DNA from: Timema cristinae
Taxonomy: Eukaryota > Arthropoda > Insecta > Phasmatodea > Timematidae
Direction: 5' to 3'
Length of the DNA stretch: 64,000 bases
NCBI GenBank assembly: GCA_039000515.1
Contig: JBCFYV010000591.1
Location: 1-64,000 of the forward strand
This document shows positions 22,398 to 33,400 of the stretch, in pieces; position 1 is the stretch's first letter, and every line of letters starts with the position of its first letter. Below the pieces are notes generated by a model. That model was given only the letters and a program-made list of their open reading frames with translations, had not been told where the DNA came from and did not search any database. Position numbers and translations under genes: made by a program.

Positions 22398-22806
22398 ATG
22401 AGTTTCAACGCACTGGAAAATTGGATAAATTCAGGTATGTTTAAAATCATTTTGTATATTTTAATGGTTTCTATTTTGCTTATTACGTCTTGGTGTACAG
22501 CGGTATTCTCGTCTTCTTTGTTAGATGACGAGCCCCAGACGTTTGGCGAGGCGGCTCAACCTGTGGGTCCCAATAGCCTGGACCAGTTGATGTATTTTAC
22601 CGAAGACGGGATTTGCTTGGCGGAAAAAGACTGTCCATGGGTAATTAGTGGCCTACGATATATATCTTTAGAGACTTTCCAGTGTTTTTTATTTACTGTA
22701 AATAGTAATTAATATGCATTTATTTAATTTCAGACTACTGGTATCCATGTGGGCTGGATGAGGGCCTGTGGGACAACATATCGACGTGCGTGTCGGTGCC
22801 TAGTTT
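22398..22806 (+). CDS. candidate spliced small gene of the Maverick (three exons)
   Basis: Exon 1 is 22398-22434 (MSFNALENWINS then one base), with donor GTATGT. The first intron is 66 nt, ending TTGGTGTACAG at 22500. Exon 2 is 22501-22640 (acidic, FSSSLLDDEPQTFGEAAQP ... CLAEKDCPW), with donor GTAATT. The second intron is 93 nt, ending TTTAATTTCAG at 22733. Exon 3 starts at 22734 and, in the strictly joined phase, stops within about 24 codons. The neighbouring frame in exon 3 looks more protein-like (YWYPCGLDEGLWDNISTC), so a one-base lesion is possible. Product unknown. Maverick genes are usually intronless, so this may be a captured gene or a chance arrangement. Confidence 0.35.
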
Positions 22807-22979
22807 GAAAATAGATTATTTGTGTGCGCTCTCTCTATTTCTCCCAAAGCACCGTTATTTCGTCAGCATACCAAGCCTCTTGTCAGCTGAGCGTTTCGAG
22901 AAGGTTGCCATGTTGTTATCCCTTTTACTGGTACTTCGGGGTAACTGGATTTGTCTAGTCGAAGTCCATTCTCCGGGTG

Positions 22980-24650
22980 ACATTGAGTTCTAGGCGTCGA
23001 TCTCGCGTGTCCAGTTGATGGGGGTAGGGAAGGGAGATGGGGGAGAAAGCATAGACGAGTTCTGGGGTGGCCAGGGCGTGCAGATGGTAACCCTCAGGGC
23101 TGAAAGGGGAAATCGGAGTAGGTGGGGGTCGGATGGTTGGTGAGAGGGGAAGACGAGGGGAGGAGTTGGTTAACTCGGGTGCAGGGACTCTTGAAGATGC
23201 TGGAGCGGAGTGTTGGCGTTCGGGGGTCTGGTGGTTGCGGTCGGGATCGTAGAAGATGGGTCCACGGGTGGAGTATTGTTTCGTTGTCGCCGTCTTCTTT
23301 AGGGTCTTCTGTCGGTGGGCCTTGCCGGCGTGGCGGGTGTATCCCATCCCGTGAGTTCACCGTCAGAAGGGTCGATAAAGGTTGGAGGGTGATAGGGCAG
23401 AGTCCCGGCAACACGAAGTCGCGGTGGGAGGTGAGGGAACTGTCCCGGCAACGTGAGTCGCGGTGGGAGGTAAAGGAACTGTCCCGGCAACACGGAGTCG
23501 CGGTGGGAGGCAGGGGAACAGTCCCGGCAACACAGAGTCGCGGTTGGAGGTCGGGGATAGTTGTGGAAGGGTATGGAGTGATGATGAAATGCTCATTAAA
23601 AAATTATGACGATTTATTATTGCTCTTTCGTAACGGTGGTTCGCCAGGGTTGGGTCACCACTAAAAAAACAGCTGCCGTACGGCTGTTGCCCGACATAGA
23701 ACATCTGACTTGACAGTTATGCCACGCCAGGTTGTCTATGAAAGGGCTGATTTGTTGTTTGAGTACCGAGTCATTGTCATGACTCTTAACCTCGCGAATG
23801 AACTTGTTTACCTGATGAAATGGAACAGATGAAATGAGCCTGCAGAATACTACAGGTGTGTGGTTTTTGTAGCCCGACGCAGGACATTTCTACCTTGACT
23901 ATGATGCCAAGCTAGGCCGCCTGTGAAAGGGCTATATTTGTGTTAGAGTACGGAGTCACTATCGTGACTCCTGGCCTCTTGAATAAATTGATACCTTGTA
24001 CAAACAATTGTATAATTATTGACACTGTGAGTGAAGTTGGTGATAGTGAACGATCGCGCTGGGTCTCGGGATTTGGGGAGGATTTTCTTTTGTTGGGATG
24101 TGGGAAGGTGTGTATAAGGTATGATGATGATATATGTTGTTGTTTCATGAGTCGATTTCCGGAGGAGGATCGAAAGGTTTAACTTTACTGTAGGGAATAG
24201 GTTTGGCGCGGATGGTTACATATCCATTCCCCATCTGGGGCCGTCAGTGGCGCCAGCGTTATTCTCTGGCTAGAAGGTTGACCTAGGCGGTTATCCCAGT
24301 GGAGTCCGGCGGTGGCAAAGGTTATAAAGAGTTTCTTGTTGGGGTAGGATTTTCTTTTCTTGGGATTAGGAGTGAGGTGGATACATTTCAATTCCCCATC
24401 TGGGGCCGTCAGTGGCGCCAGCGTTATTCTCTGGCTAGAAGGTTGACCTAGGCGGTTATCCCAGTGGCGTCCGGCCGTGACTAAGGTTGTGATGGCATGA
24501 AATGAGCGACTTGTGAATGTCAGGTCTGGGGTTGGAGCAAGGATGGGATAGTTGGGTGGTGGGTTGTCGTCGATCCCGTTGGTCTGGCGTAGTCGATTGT
24601 CAATTTGGTTAATTACTACTCTATTTTTTTTTTCCTAAATCTAGGTATCG
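22980..24650. repeat. GC-rich complex satellite region
   Basis: Several tandem families: a ~40-bp unit (TCCCGGCAAC...GTCGCGGTGGGAGG) repeated four times at 23403-23563; a ~190-bp unit containing GCCCGACR...GAAAGGGCT and a GAGTCA...TGACTC core at 23675 and 23868; and a ~97-bp block starting ATTCCCCATCTGGGGCCG at 24226 and 24391 (165 bp apart). Related sequence, in the opposite orientation, recurs at 56330-56640, again just beyond the 3' end of the same LINE family. The long frames here (for example 23122-23664) follow the repeat units and are not believable genes. Confidence 0.7.
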
Positions 24651-24699
24651 GGGGTTGTGTTTTTTTTTATTTATTTATTTTTTTATTAAAAAAAAACAG

Positions 24700-24825
24700 C
24701 TCCAGGGATCACCGTGTTATATACCTTCTACTGCTGCCTGGCCTTGACCAATGGAGAAAACAGACGCTTCCTATTGGTGCGAGAAAACGTTAGAGACAGT
24801 GTCCATCACGCGAGCCAATAGTGAG
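24700..24825 (-). promoter_or_regulatory. CCAAT/TATA block in the LINE 3' UTR
   Basis: On the minus strand, three CCAAT elements (in either direction: near 24813, 24770-24775 and 24748-24752) precede TATATAAC, which ends about 20-30 nt before the A/T-rich tail. The same order is conserved in copy D at 58484-58588. This is a pol II promoter layout at the 3' end of the element. Whether it is active is unknown. Confidence 0.45.
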
Positions 24826-25127
24826 ACACACAGACACAGACAAAAGGCATGCTCCGATGCTTCCAGAAGGGAGCACGAGAGCAAGTTCCAACACGTACCG
24901 ACCAATTGGTCACACCGTGTGGTTTGCAAAAATTAAGAACGGGTTGTCGCGTTTCGCGAAGTTCTGAAACAAAGAAACAGAGATTACAAAATATTAGTAA
25001 TATTGGGGTAAAAAAGGGGGGTAAGAAATTGAGAAACCGACTAAGGGTTTTTTAGAGTTACGTGCGGAGACACTACTCTATGGGGGGCTGGGTGAGAGCC
25101 TCCCAAACCACTGTTGACACATCTCGC

Positions 25128-27843
25128 TTATCCGAGCAGGGCTTTGGGACGTCGATGGCACCCACCAGGGTCGATGACGTAGTTCCCAAGCCCCTGGATA
25201 AGAGGATTGGTGGCACCGGGAAGTCTAGCGTAGAAAGACTGCGCCAGTTTCCGGAAGTGGTCCTTGATGGTAGGCATATCCAGGTCACGATGAAAGAGTC
25301 TCATTCCGGACATACCAAGGTGCGCCCACAATGATCCTCAGACATACGCTCTGGAACGCCTGCATCCTCCTCATATACGTGTCCGCCAGGTGACCCCAAG
25401 CGGGACACGCATAGTCGAGGATCGGCCTGAGCAACTGCTTGTACAGCGTCAGACCGTTCCTTGTTGACAGGGCGCTACGCCTGTTAAGCAGTGGGCCTAG
25501 GACTCCCAGCCTTTGCCTCGCCTTGTTGAGTCTTTCGTTGCAGTGTAGTCTCCAGGTCAGTTTTGTGTCCAGCGTAAGTCCCAGGTACTTAACACTGTCC
25601 GCCCATCTGATCTGTTCTCCGAACAGCCGGAGTGGAGCCGGCCTGTAGTACTTTCTTTTCCATGTGAAGAGCATTGCAGTGCTCTTCTCCACGTTAATAC
25701 TTGTTCTCCAGGTTGTCAGCCACCCCTCCAACTGCGTCAGGTGCGTCTGGAGTCGCCTCTCCACCAGCTGCCCTCGCCACGACTCCGCTACTAGAGCCGT
25801 GTCGTCCGCATACAGAGCCAACTCGGTGCCTGGGGATTTTGGAATGTCGTTCACATAGAGACTGAAGAGCAGCGGGCCCACCATGGAACCCTGCGGCACT
25901 CCAGCCCGGATGCTTCTGACTTGGGAGGTGGCGTTCCCAAAGGTAGTGGAAAAGGTGCGATGGGAAAGATAAGATTGAACAACCTTAACTAGGTAGAAGG
26001 GCAGGTTCAAGGAGAGGAGTTTGAAAAGGAGACCCTCGTGCCAAACACGGTCGAAGGCCTTTGCCACGTCAAGAAAGACAGCACCAGTCAGCCTGTTGAT
26101 GTTGAAGTTCCTCGTAACCTGTTCCACGAGCCGGACAAGTTGATGAGACGTAGCGTGTCCCGCCCGAAAGCCGAACTGCTCGTCCACCAAGATGCCCCCC
26201 TCGCGAACATGTCGGGTCAGTCTCGTCATTATTAGTCTCTCGAACAACTTGCCCAGACAGTCGAGCAAGCTGATCGGTCGGTAGGACGACGCTAGGGCCG
26301 GGTCTTTACCCGGTTTATGAAAGCAGAGGACGTTGGCATGCTTCCAGAGCTCGGGGAAGTGACTCAGGAACAGGACGGCGTTGAATAACTCCACAAGGAA
26401 GTTAATCGCCTCCAAGGGCAGCTTTCTGAGGACCGCGTTACTGATACCGTCGGATCCGGGGGCCTTGTTTTGTCTTAGAGCGGCTATCGCCCGTGACATT
26501 TCTGTCACCTCCGTGGGTTCGGGTTCATCCAAGGGTCTGTACGAGACCGCGCTGATGACCTGCGCCACGTGCGCAACGTGCACCGGGTCTGACGGGTTGT
26601 CAGTCGGTACAAATTGCGCCTCTAAGTGCTCAGCGAGAGCATCGGCCTTCTCCTGGTCGGAGTTGGCCACCCCGTTGCGACTCACAATAGGCGGCCTTGG
26701 TGCGGGGACCCGCATCAAGTTCCTCGTCATTTGCCACAAGGACCTGTCCTGCACGCACAGGCTCTCAATCTTGTCCTCCCAGACACTGTTCCGGTATTCT
26801 CGGACCATCTCCCGAACCGCATGGACTTTGCGGCTCCAGTTGGCCTTGTCTACCGGGTCCCTCTAGATTTGCCAAGCCTTCCTCAGCCGATTTTTCTCCC
26901 GGACGTGCCTGAGGATAGAATCGGGCAAAGAAGCCCGTGGCGCCCTCTTAGGACGGTGCCTCGGCGTCGAAGCTTCGAGCGACCCCTTGATGGCGGAAGT
27001 TATGAACTCCGCACCGCGATCGATTTCCGCTGCTGTTCGAAAGGTAGGGGTGGGTCCCAACCTCCCTCTCAACACATTCGTAAACCTGTCCCAGTCAGTG
27101 CGCTTTAGGTCGGGTTTTTCGGGGGGGTCTATGAAGGACACCGCGCGTCCCAGGTTCACGAGAACGGGGTTGTGATCCGAGTCTAGCTCAGCTAGAGACT
27201 TCAGCACTAACCGCCTTCTGATCCCTCTGGAGACAACGAAGTCTAGGACGTCCGGGAGATAGCCGGGATTGAAAGGGAAGTGGGTAGGGGTCGGAGGCCC
27301 GGCAGCCACCAGGCCGTGTAGATCTATGACGTCGCGGAGCAATCCGCCGCGAGCGCACATAATCCTAGAGCCCCATGAAGGGTGCTTAGCGTTGAAGTCA
27401 CCACCGATTAAAACAGGCGTGGTACCTCGAAGCAGCACCTCCATGTCAGCCCTCGTAGCCTGGTCGAACCGGTGGTAGGGAGGGAAGTAGATGGAAATGA
27501 GACGCACTGGGCCAGTCGAGGTCACCAGTTGGATAGCCGTTGCTTCCATGTGTTGGAGGGGAGGAAGTGAGACGACGTGGTGGTCAAGGCCCCTTCGGAC
27601 CAGAACCGCCGTCCCGCCCCTTCCCACATCCCCCGCTCGGTCACTACGATGGCAGATAAACTCTGCCAACGAGAACCTCATTGCGGAGCGCAAGTGGGTT
27701 TCTCCTAGCAGCATTACATCGACACGATGCTTTGCCAGGAAACTTTCAAGCTCAGCCTTCTTCCCCGCGACTCCGTTGGCGTTCCAGAGTGCGACCGTGA
27801 GCTCCTTCAGCACTGGTGGTCCTCTATTCGGGTGCACTGCCAT
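25128..27843 (-). pseudogene. LINE copy A ORF2 (endonuclease and reverse transcriptase)
   Basis: Starts MAVHPNRG at 27843, overlapping the end of ORF1. The AP-type endonuclease follows (LWNANG, GETHL, GGDFNAKHPSWGS, LDSDHNPV), then RT with NKAPGSDGISN, FLDVAKAFDRVWH (motif A), RAGVPQGS (motif B) and LALYADDTAL (catalytic YADD), and the C-terminal domain ending RRPKALLG. The motif set is Jockey-like. It nicks target DNA and reverse-transcribes its RNA at the nick. Two lesions: an in-frame TAG at 26865-26863 between endonuclease and RT, and one extra base in a T run near 25290, where copy B keeps the frame. Otherwise continuous, so the copy is fairly young. Confidence 0.9.
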
Positions 27844-28689
27844 GAGAGACCAGGTAGAGGATGATGTGCTCCATGACCAGGTGGCCACGGTTACTCCTCG
27901 GAGACTCCTGGACCTTCCTCAAGAGACTCGATGAAAAGTCCCATGGGTCCAGTCCCGGAATACCCTTGAGTAGCTCAATGCAATTTTTGAGCTTTGCAAC
28001 ATCATCCTCGGGTGTGGGGGTTACAGGGGGACAAGGGTGGGAGTTGGGAGTGGAAGGAAAGGGTTGGAAGGGTGTAGGATGGCAGTGTGGGTTGGGATAG
28101 GGAGAGGAGCGGTCTCGGGCGGGCCCTCGACCAAAGGGGTAGAACCGGATTCCACCGGTTCAGGTTTGGTGGCTTCGGCAGGTGCCTCGGCCTGGGGTAG
28201 AGGGGTATCTCTCTTTGACAGCACACTGGCGAATGATTGTACCAGTGGCTTTGGTGTTGGAGCTGGAGTCACTTTCGCCCTCCGTCCCGCAACGTGCCCC
28301 GAGGGCTTCTGGCCTTCACTTGGCCCATCCGTCCTCCCTTCTTGAGGCTTGGAGGCCCGCACATTCCCTGCCGCCCGCAAGGACTTGTACGTGGGACAGC
28401 CCCGCCACGCCGAGGAATGGGCTCCTGAGCAGTGCAGGCACTTCGGGGGAGATCGTCTCTCCTCCGGGCACCCGCCCCTCTCGTGGTCACCACCACAGAA
28501 CCCACACCTCGGGTTAGCGCGGCAATCCCTCCCAATAGTGAGCGCTGGCGCTGTGTGCTGAGGTGTAGTCGTCACGGACGGCTCAGACAACATGGACTGT
28601 GGGCCGGTCCAGGCAGTAGAGAGGGAAGGTGGAGCGGCCGGTGCAAGTGCGAAGGAAAGATACAAGGCTAACTGAACAGTGAGGCACAT
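27824..28689 (-). pseudogene. LINE copy A ORF1 (gag-like, CCHC knuckles), one frame break
   Basis: Starts at the ATG 28689 (MCLTVQLALYL). It is proline/serine-rich, then has cysteine knuckles (CGFCGGDHERGGCP and CLHCSGAHSSAWRGCP at about residues 75-115) and a basic, proline-rich tail. A frame change near 28020-28040 leads to the conserved C-terminal segment (VAKLKNCIELLKGI) ending TAG at 27826-27824. The frame lacks the PRE_C2HC region present in LINE E, so it is short for a Jockey ORF1. ORF1 proteins coat the LINE RNA. Its stop overlaps the ORF2 ATG by 20 nt. Confidence 0.75.
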
Positions 28690-28767
28690 CAATGTGTTGT
28701 AAACTTGTTGACTTTCGGAATAACAGATGGCGTTTGAATACAGTTTAGAGCAGGGAAAAAGTGTATT

Positions 28768-28770
<3 letters not shown>

Positions 28771-28830
<60 letters not shown>
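28771..28830. repeat. (TA)n microsatellite
   Basis: About 60 bp of alternating TA, roughly 80 bp beyond the 5' end of LINE copy A. Confidence 0.95.
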
Positions 28831-28833
<3 letters not shown>

Positions 28834-28974
28834 ACTGCATTATAATTAACAGGGAAACTATATTGTTGCTTTAGCCAATTATTAAAAAAAGAAAGAAAAA
28901 TCCTACTTAATTTAGCGCCGCGTCTTACTACCCGTACAATTTATACGCTTAAAAAACCCTACTGAGGCAGTGGG

Positions 28975-30262
28975 GGGAGTCCCGAGTTCGATTCCTTGGC
29001 ATAAGCGAAAATGCTGGTTTAGCCTTTAATAGCGATAAAATAATAAAAAAGTGACATGAGCCTTAGACTGAAAAATGGTAACGGTTATAAATTAAATTAT
29101 TTTTTATTTATTTCAACCAAGAGCAAACGTTATTCTGTCCACTTTGTGTGAATACCTGTGCAAACACCTTTCATTTATGACGTGTTTGTGTGTGTATGTG
29201 CACGCGCACTTGCTTGGTGGGCCAACCGATAGCGTTGAAAGCCGGTTAAGAACATTAATATGGTTTTAAAAGGGGGAAATTATGTGTTTCTTACAGTAAT
29301 CCGTGAGAAATTATATTGTTTATATAGCCAACGTTAAATTGAGAGAGAGAGCCAAACCTTATATGTTTACCGTACCAAGGGGTCCTGGTTCGATTCCAAA
29401 CATGGGGTTAAAATGAGGGTTTAACTGCCTTGGACTAAATTTTATAGTTGACCTAGGGTCTATTTATTACACACACTTTGCGAAAGTTCCCAGGTTCGAA
29501 TCCCTACATGGGTGAAAATGTATGTTTAACCTTTCATAGTGTTAAATTAACTGCCCTGGACTAATTTTGTAGTTGTACTAGGGTGAAAGTGTATTTTTAC
29601 ACACACTTTGCGAAAGGTACCAGGTTCGAGTCCCTACATGGGTGAAAATGTAGGTTTAACCCTTGATAGTGTTAAATTAACTGCCCTGGACTGTATTTTG
29701 TAGTTATACTAAAGTTCGAGTGTATTTATTACTCACACGTTGCCAAAGGTCCCTGGCTCGAACCCGGGCATAGATGAAAATATAGGTTTAACCCCCCATA
29801 GTGATAAATTAACTGCCTTGGACTGTATTTGTAGTTGTACTAGGGTTAAAGTGTATTTATTAGACACGTTTTTCGATGGGGTCCAGGGTTCGATTCTCGG
29901 AATAGCTGAAAATGTAGGTTTAACCCTTCATAGTGATAAATTAACTGCCCTAGACTGTATTTGTAGTTTTACTAAGGTTCGAGTGTATTTATTACACACA
30001 CTTTGCGAAAGGTCCCGGGTTCGATTCACGGCATAGATGCAAATGTAGGTCTAACCCTTCATTCTGTTAAATTAACTGCTCTGGAGTGTAATTTTTAGTA
30101 GTACAAAGGTTCTAGTTTATTTATTACACACAATTTGCAATGGGATCCTGGGTTCGATTCCCTGTATAGATAAAAATGTAGGATTAACTCCTCATAGTGA
30201 TAAATTAACGGCCCTGGACTGTACTATGTTTCGAGTGTATTTATTACACACATTTTTCGAAT
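28975..30262 (+). repeat. ~131-bp tandem array with a tRNA T-arm/B-box motif in each unit
   Basis: Seven units between about 29375 and 30262 carry GGTTCGANTCC-type motifs at 29387, 29493, 29623, 29755, 29887, 30018 and 30151, so spacing is 106 then 130-133 bp. Each is followed by GAAAATGTAGGTTTAACCC, TGATAAATTAACTGCCCTGGACTG and GTGTATTTATTACACACAC. A more diverged unit with AGTTCGATTCC lies at 28985. No D-arm, anticodon arm or acceptor stem accompanies them, so they are not tRNA genes. The motif equals the TFIIIC B-box. The array lies just upstream of the PolB pseudogene. Confidence 0.85.
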
Positions 30263-30423
30263 GTTGGTTTCAGCTAAAGCAATTATGTTTAGGAAGAAAT
30301 TGTAACATATTATATTAATACCAAAAGTATATTGAAATTGAAAAGTATTATACATTTTAAAGAGAAACAATACGCGAATGTTTGGAACAATTTTATTTAA
30401 CTTGCTTTGTGTTATAGTTCAAA

Positions 30424-33400
30424 TGAAGGCAGCAAATAGCCGAACGACCCCCACAGAACCAATGGTAACGAATCCCCCTCACCATACTCCAGGAGCACCG
30501 CCACAGAGCCAGGGAGACGGTGCTCGATCCCAAGATGTGGTGCGGCAGACGGGGATCACGGCCTCCCTTCAAGGCACCTATATGGTGGGGGCGGGAATGT
30601 CTTCATCCCCGCAATCGGGATTTAGTGGCCCGGTAAACCAGGTATATGGGGCCTTGTCAAATGGTGTCCCTCTTCGGATCATCGAAGAAAGAATTAAAAA
30701 AGTGAGGCGTTTCATTTATACTGGTAGATAAATGACCGTATATCTTGCTACTCCAGCAAGCGATCGTGACGCATTAAGCTGACTTGAAGAACAAATTACT
30801 AATTTGCTCAATCGGTTGTAGGACCATGGAGTCAGCGCCGATGACCATGTCGGGTTACTTTAGAATAGCACGGACTCGACGTCGAACACTGTATATGTCT
30901 CATTTAGGCGAGCAGATCAGTTAGACGTTCGAGCCATGCTTAGTAACGTAAGTCACGTGTTTCAAAGTAATAATATGTTTTTGAGTACAGCACCACTGTA
31001 CGTTAAACTCAGCCATTTTTATGAGCCTCGCGGGAGTGCAAGTAATTGTGATAAAATCTCTCCCGCTAGCATATATAGCCGTAAAAACCAAGGGATCATT
31101 ACGATTCAAAATGGAGAAACACTTTGCCTTGACCGTGCATTGGTTGTCGCCAAAGCTATATGTGACATTAAAAGAGACCCAGGATGCATGGATGTGAACA
31201 ACGTTAAACAATTCAAAATTGGCCGTCCTATTCAAAAACTCAAAGCCGAAGAACTATGCCGTGATGCCCGTGTGAATCTTTTGAAAAGGGGTGGGCTAAC
31301 CGAGCTGAAATAATTTCAAAAATATCTCTCCGAATATACAATAACAGTGTTTAGGGAAAGTCGGGGGAGGCAGGTCTTATATGACGGGTCTACTCCCCCC
31401 CAACATTACTTTAAGGGCTACCTTGATTTGTATTTTCACGACGATAAGCAAAACCATTTTGATGTCATAACATCCCTGACAGCCAAGTTTAAGTGCGGGT
31501 AATTTTGCCGCGAGTGCCACGTGCCGTTTTATCATAAGAAAGAGCAGAAACATGAATCCGCGTGCAAAACGTGCTACACTAAAGTGGTTTGTAGCGGAGG
31601 CCGATCTGTGGTCTGTAAAGACTTTGGGCGTTATTTCACACACCAGACATGTTTTGATAACCATAAATGTCCCGGTTTTTGCAGGGATCACAGGTCGGTC
31701 CTTGATGTCAAAAAGGTTTGCGAGGTATGGGGGCAAGTTTTCATTTGGGAAAAATCAAATTATTCACATAGGTGTTTTGAGACGTTTTGTAGAGTATGCG
31801 AGACCCATTGTCCTTTTGGTCATTTTGTTATATGAAGCAGGCCCCATCATAGCCGTTACTGGAAAAGAACAATTTCATGTTTGTATTTCTGATTTTGAAC
31901 GCTTCTTCAAGGTGCGGCCGGCAAGTACTTGCACGAACCTAACTTATGTGTCGTGCAGACGTGTTCCAAGGCCTGCGTTCATATAGATGCAAATGACCAT
32001 CATTTCACATAATGTGGGGGCGATAGGACTCGTATATTCAAGGTTGATATCACAATGGCCCAATTTTTCAGATATATAGAGCAAATTAAAGCATAAAAAT
32101 TTAAGGATATCACCCTCCTAGGTCATAATGCGAAAACCTAGGATGGTAATTTTATTTTAATATATATGATGGAGGTAAATAATAGACTACAGAGCTCATA
32201 ATGAACGGTGGGAAAATCATGTCCATGCGTTACGGCCTGCTCCACTTTGACTCGCTGAACTTTCTCCCGATGTCGTTGTCCAAGATGTCAAAAACATTAA
32301 GCTTAGACGAGTCTTTGGCCAAGGGATATTTCCTCCATTTTTTCAACAAAAAAGAAAACGCGGGGTATAGGGGTCCCTTTCCGTCAAAGAAGGACTACGT
32401 AATCGGTGAGATTTCAGTTGAGGGAAATGAGCACTTTGAGAAGTAGTATGACGCGTTTGTCAAAGAAAATTATGTCTTTGATTTTAAACTCGAGTTGGAA
32501 TTGCATTGTGTGAAATATGTAGAGATCCTACAAGAGGCCTGCCTGAAGTTTAGAGACATGCTAATGGAGAAATCAAAGGTGGATCCTTTCAGAGAGGCGT
32601 GTACGATAGCCGAAGTCATCTTAAGGAGACTACTATAGGTACTATCCCTAACGGTGGCTACCGGTGTGCAGACCAACAGTCGCAAGTCGATGTACAATGG
32701 CTCTGCTAGGAGGCCCATCACCGCGGTGTCTCTATTCTTCATGCGGGTAACGGCCGTGAGGAATATGTGTTAGGGCGACGTGTAGACGACGTTGTTAAAG
32801 CTGGAGATACCATCACCGTCTTTAAGTTCTGGGGCTATTATTGGCACGGGTGCCCACTCTGCAACTCTGACGGGACAACCCCTATCAAAAATAGTCCCCA
32901 CGAGACCACGGAGACGCGCTATGAAGCGACCATGGCTTGTGTTGAAAAGTTTAAGAATGCCGGCTTCACGGGCGTAGAGATGTGGGAGTGTACGTTTAAT
33001 GTGATGAAATTTGTACTCCAGCAAGAGGTTTATACCAAGGAGACCCTAGCCCCAGGGATGCATTCTTTGGCTGGCGTACAAATTGTATCAAGATCTTCCA
33101 CGAAGCAGACCTTTCTTTGTGGATAGAAGATCAAGTACTTTGATGAGTGTTCATTGTATCCTTACGTTTGCAAGTACAAAAAATACCCCGTCGGCCACCC
33201 CAAAATTTACTTGGAACCAAATTGTCCGTCTATAGATCAAGTAGAAGGCATAGCCAAAGTTACAATGACGCCTCCAAGGGATTTATTCATGCCCGTATTG
33301 CCTACACGGATGCAAGACAACCTAATGTTCATTTTGTGCAGGAAATGCGGAGGAGGAGAAAAACCAAGGCATGTGTCAGCACAACAACAAATAAGATCGC

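Larger units (their letters stand above)
24650..28690 (-). mobile_element. Jockey-type LINE copy A, inserted in the Maverick
   Basis: Minus-strand non-LTR retrotransposon with ORF1 (28689-27824), ORF2 (27843-25128), a 3' UTR and an A/T-rich tail with AATAAA-like units (24650-24687). Its 5' boundary (ATGTGCCTCACTG) is shared with copies C and D. Copies B, C and D lie at 53.3-58.6 kb on the plus strand. Just before the tail the 3' UTR holds CCAAT boxes and TATATAA (24717-24723 as TTATATA on the plus strand). A clear target duplication was not found; a 6-bp AACACA on both sides is weak. Confidence 0.88.

Noticed and set aside
23122..23664. 180-codon frame
   Set aside because: Its amino acid repeats follow the DNA satellite units, frames are also open on the other strand, and no domain is visible.
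28975..30262. Regular repeat array that could be taken for CRISPR or a tRNA cluster
   Set aside because: Units are whole tandem repeats of ~131 bp with no unique spacers, and only the T-arm motif of a tRNA is present. The context is eukaryotic.
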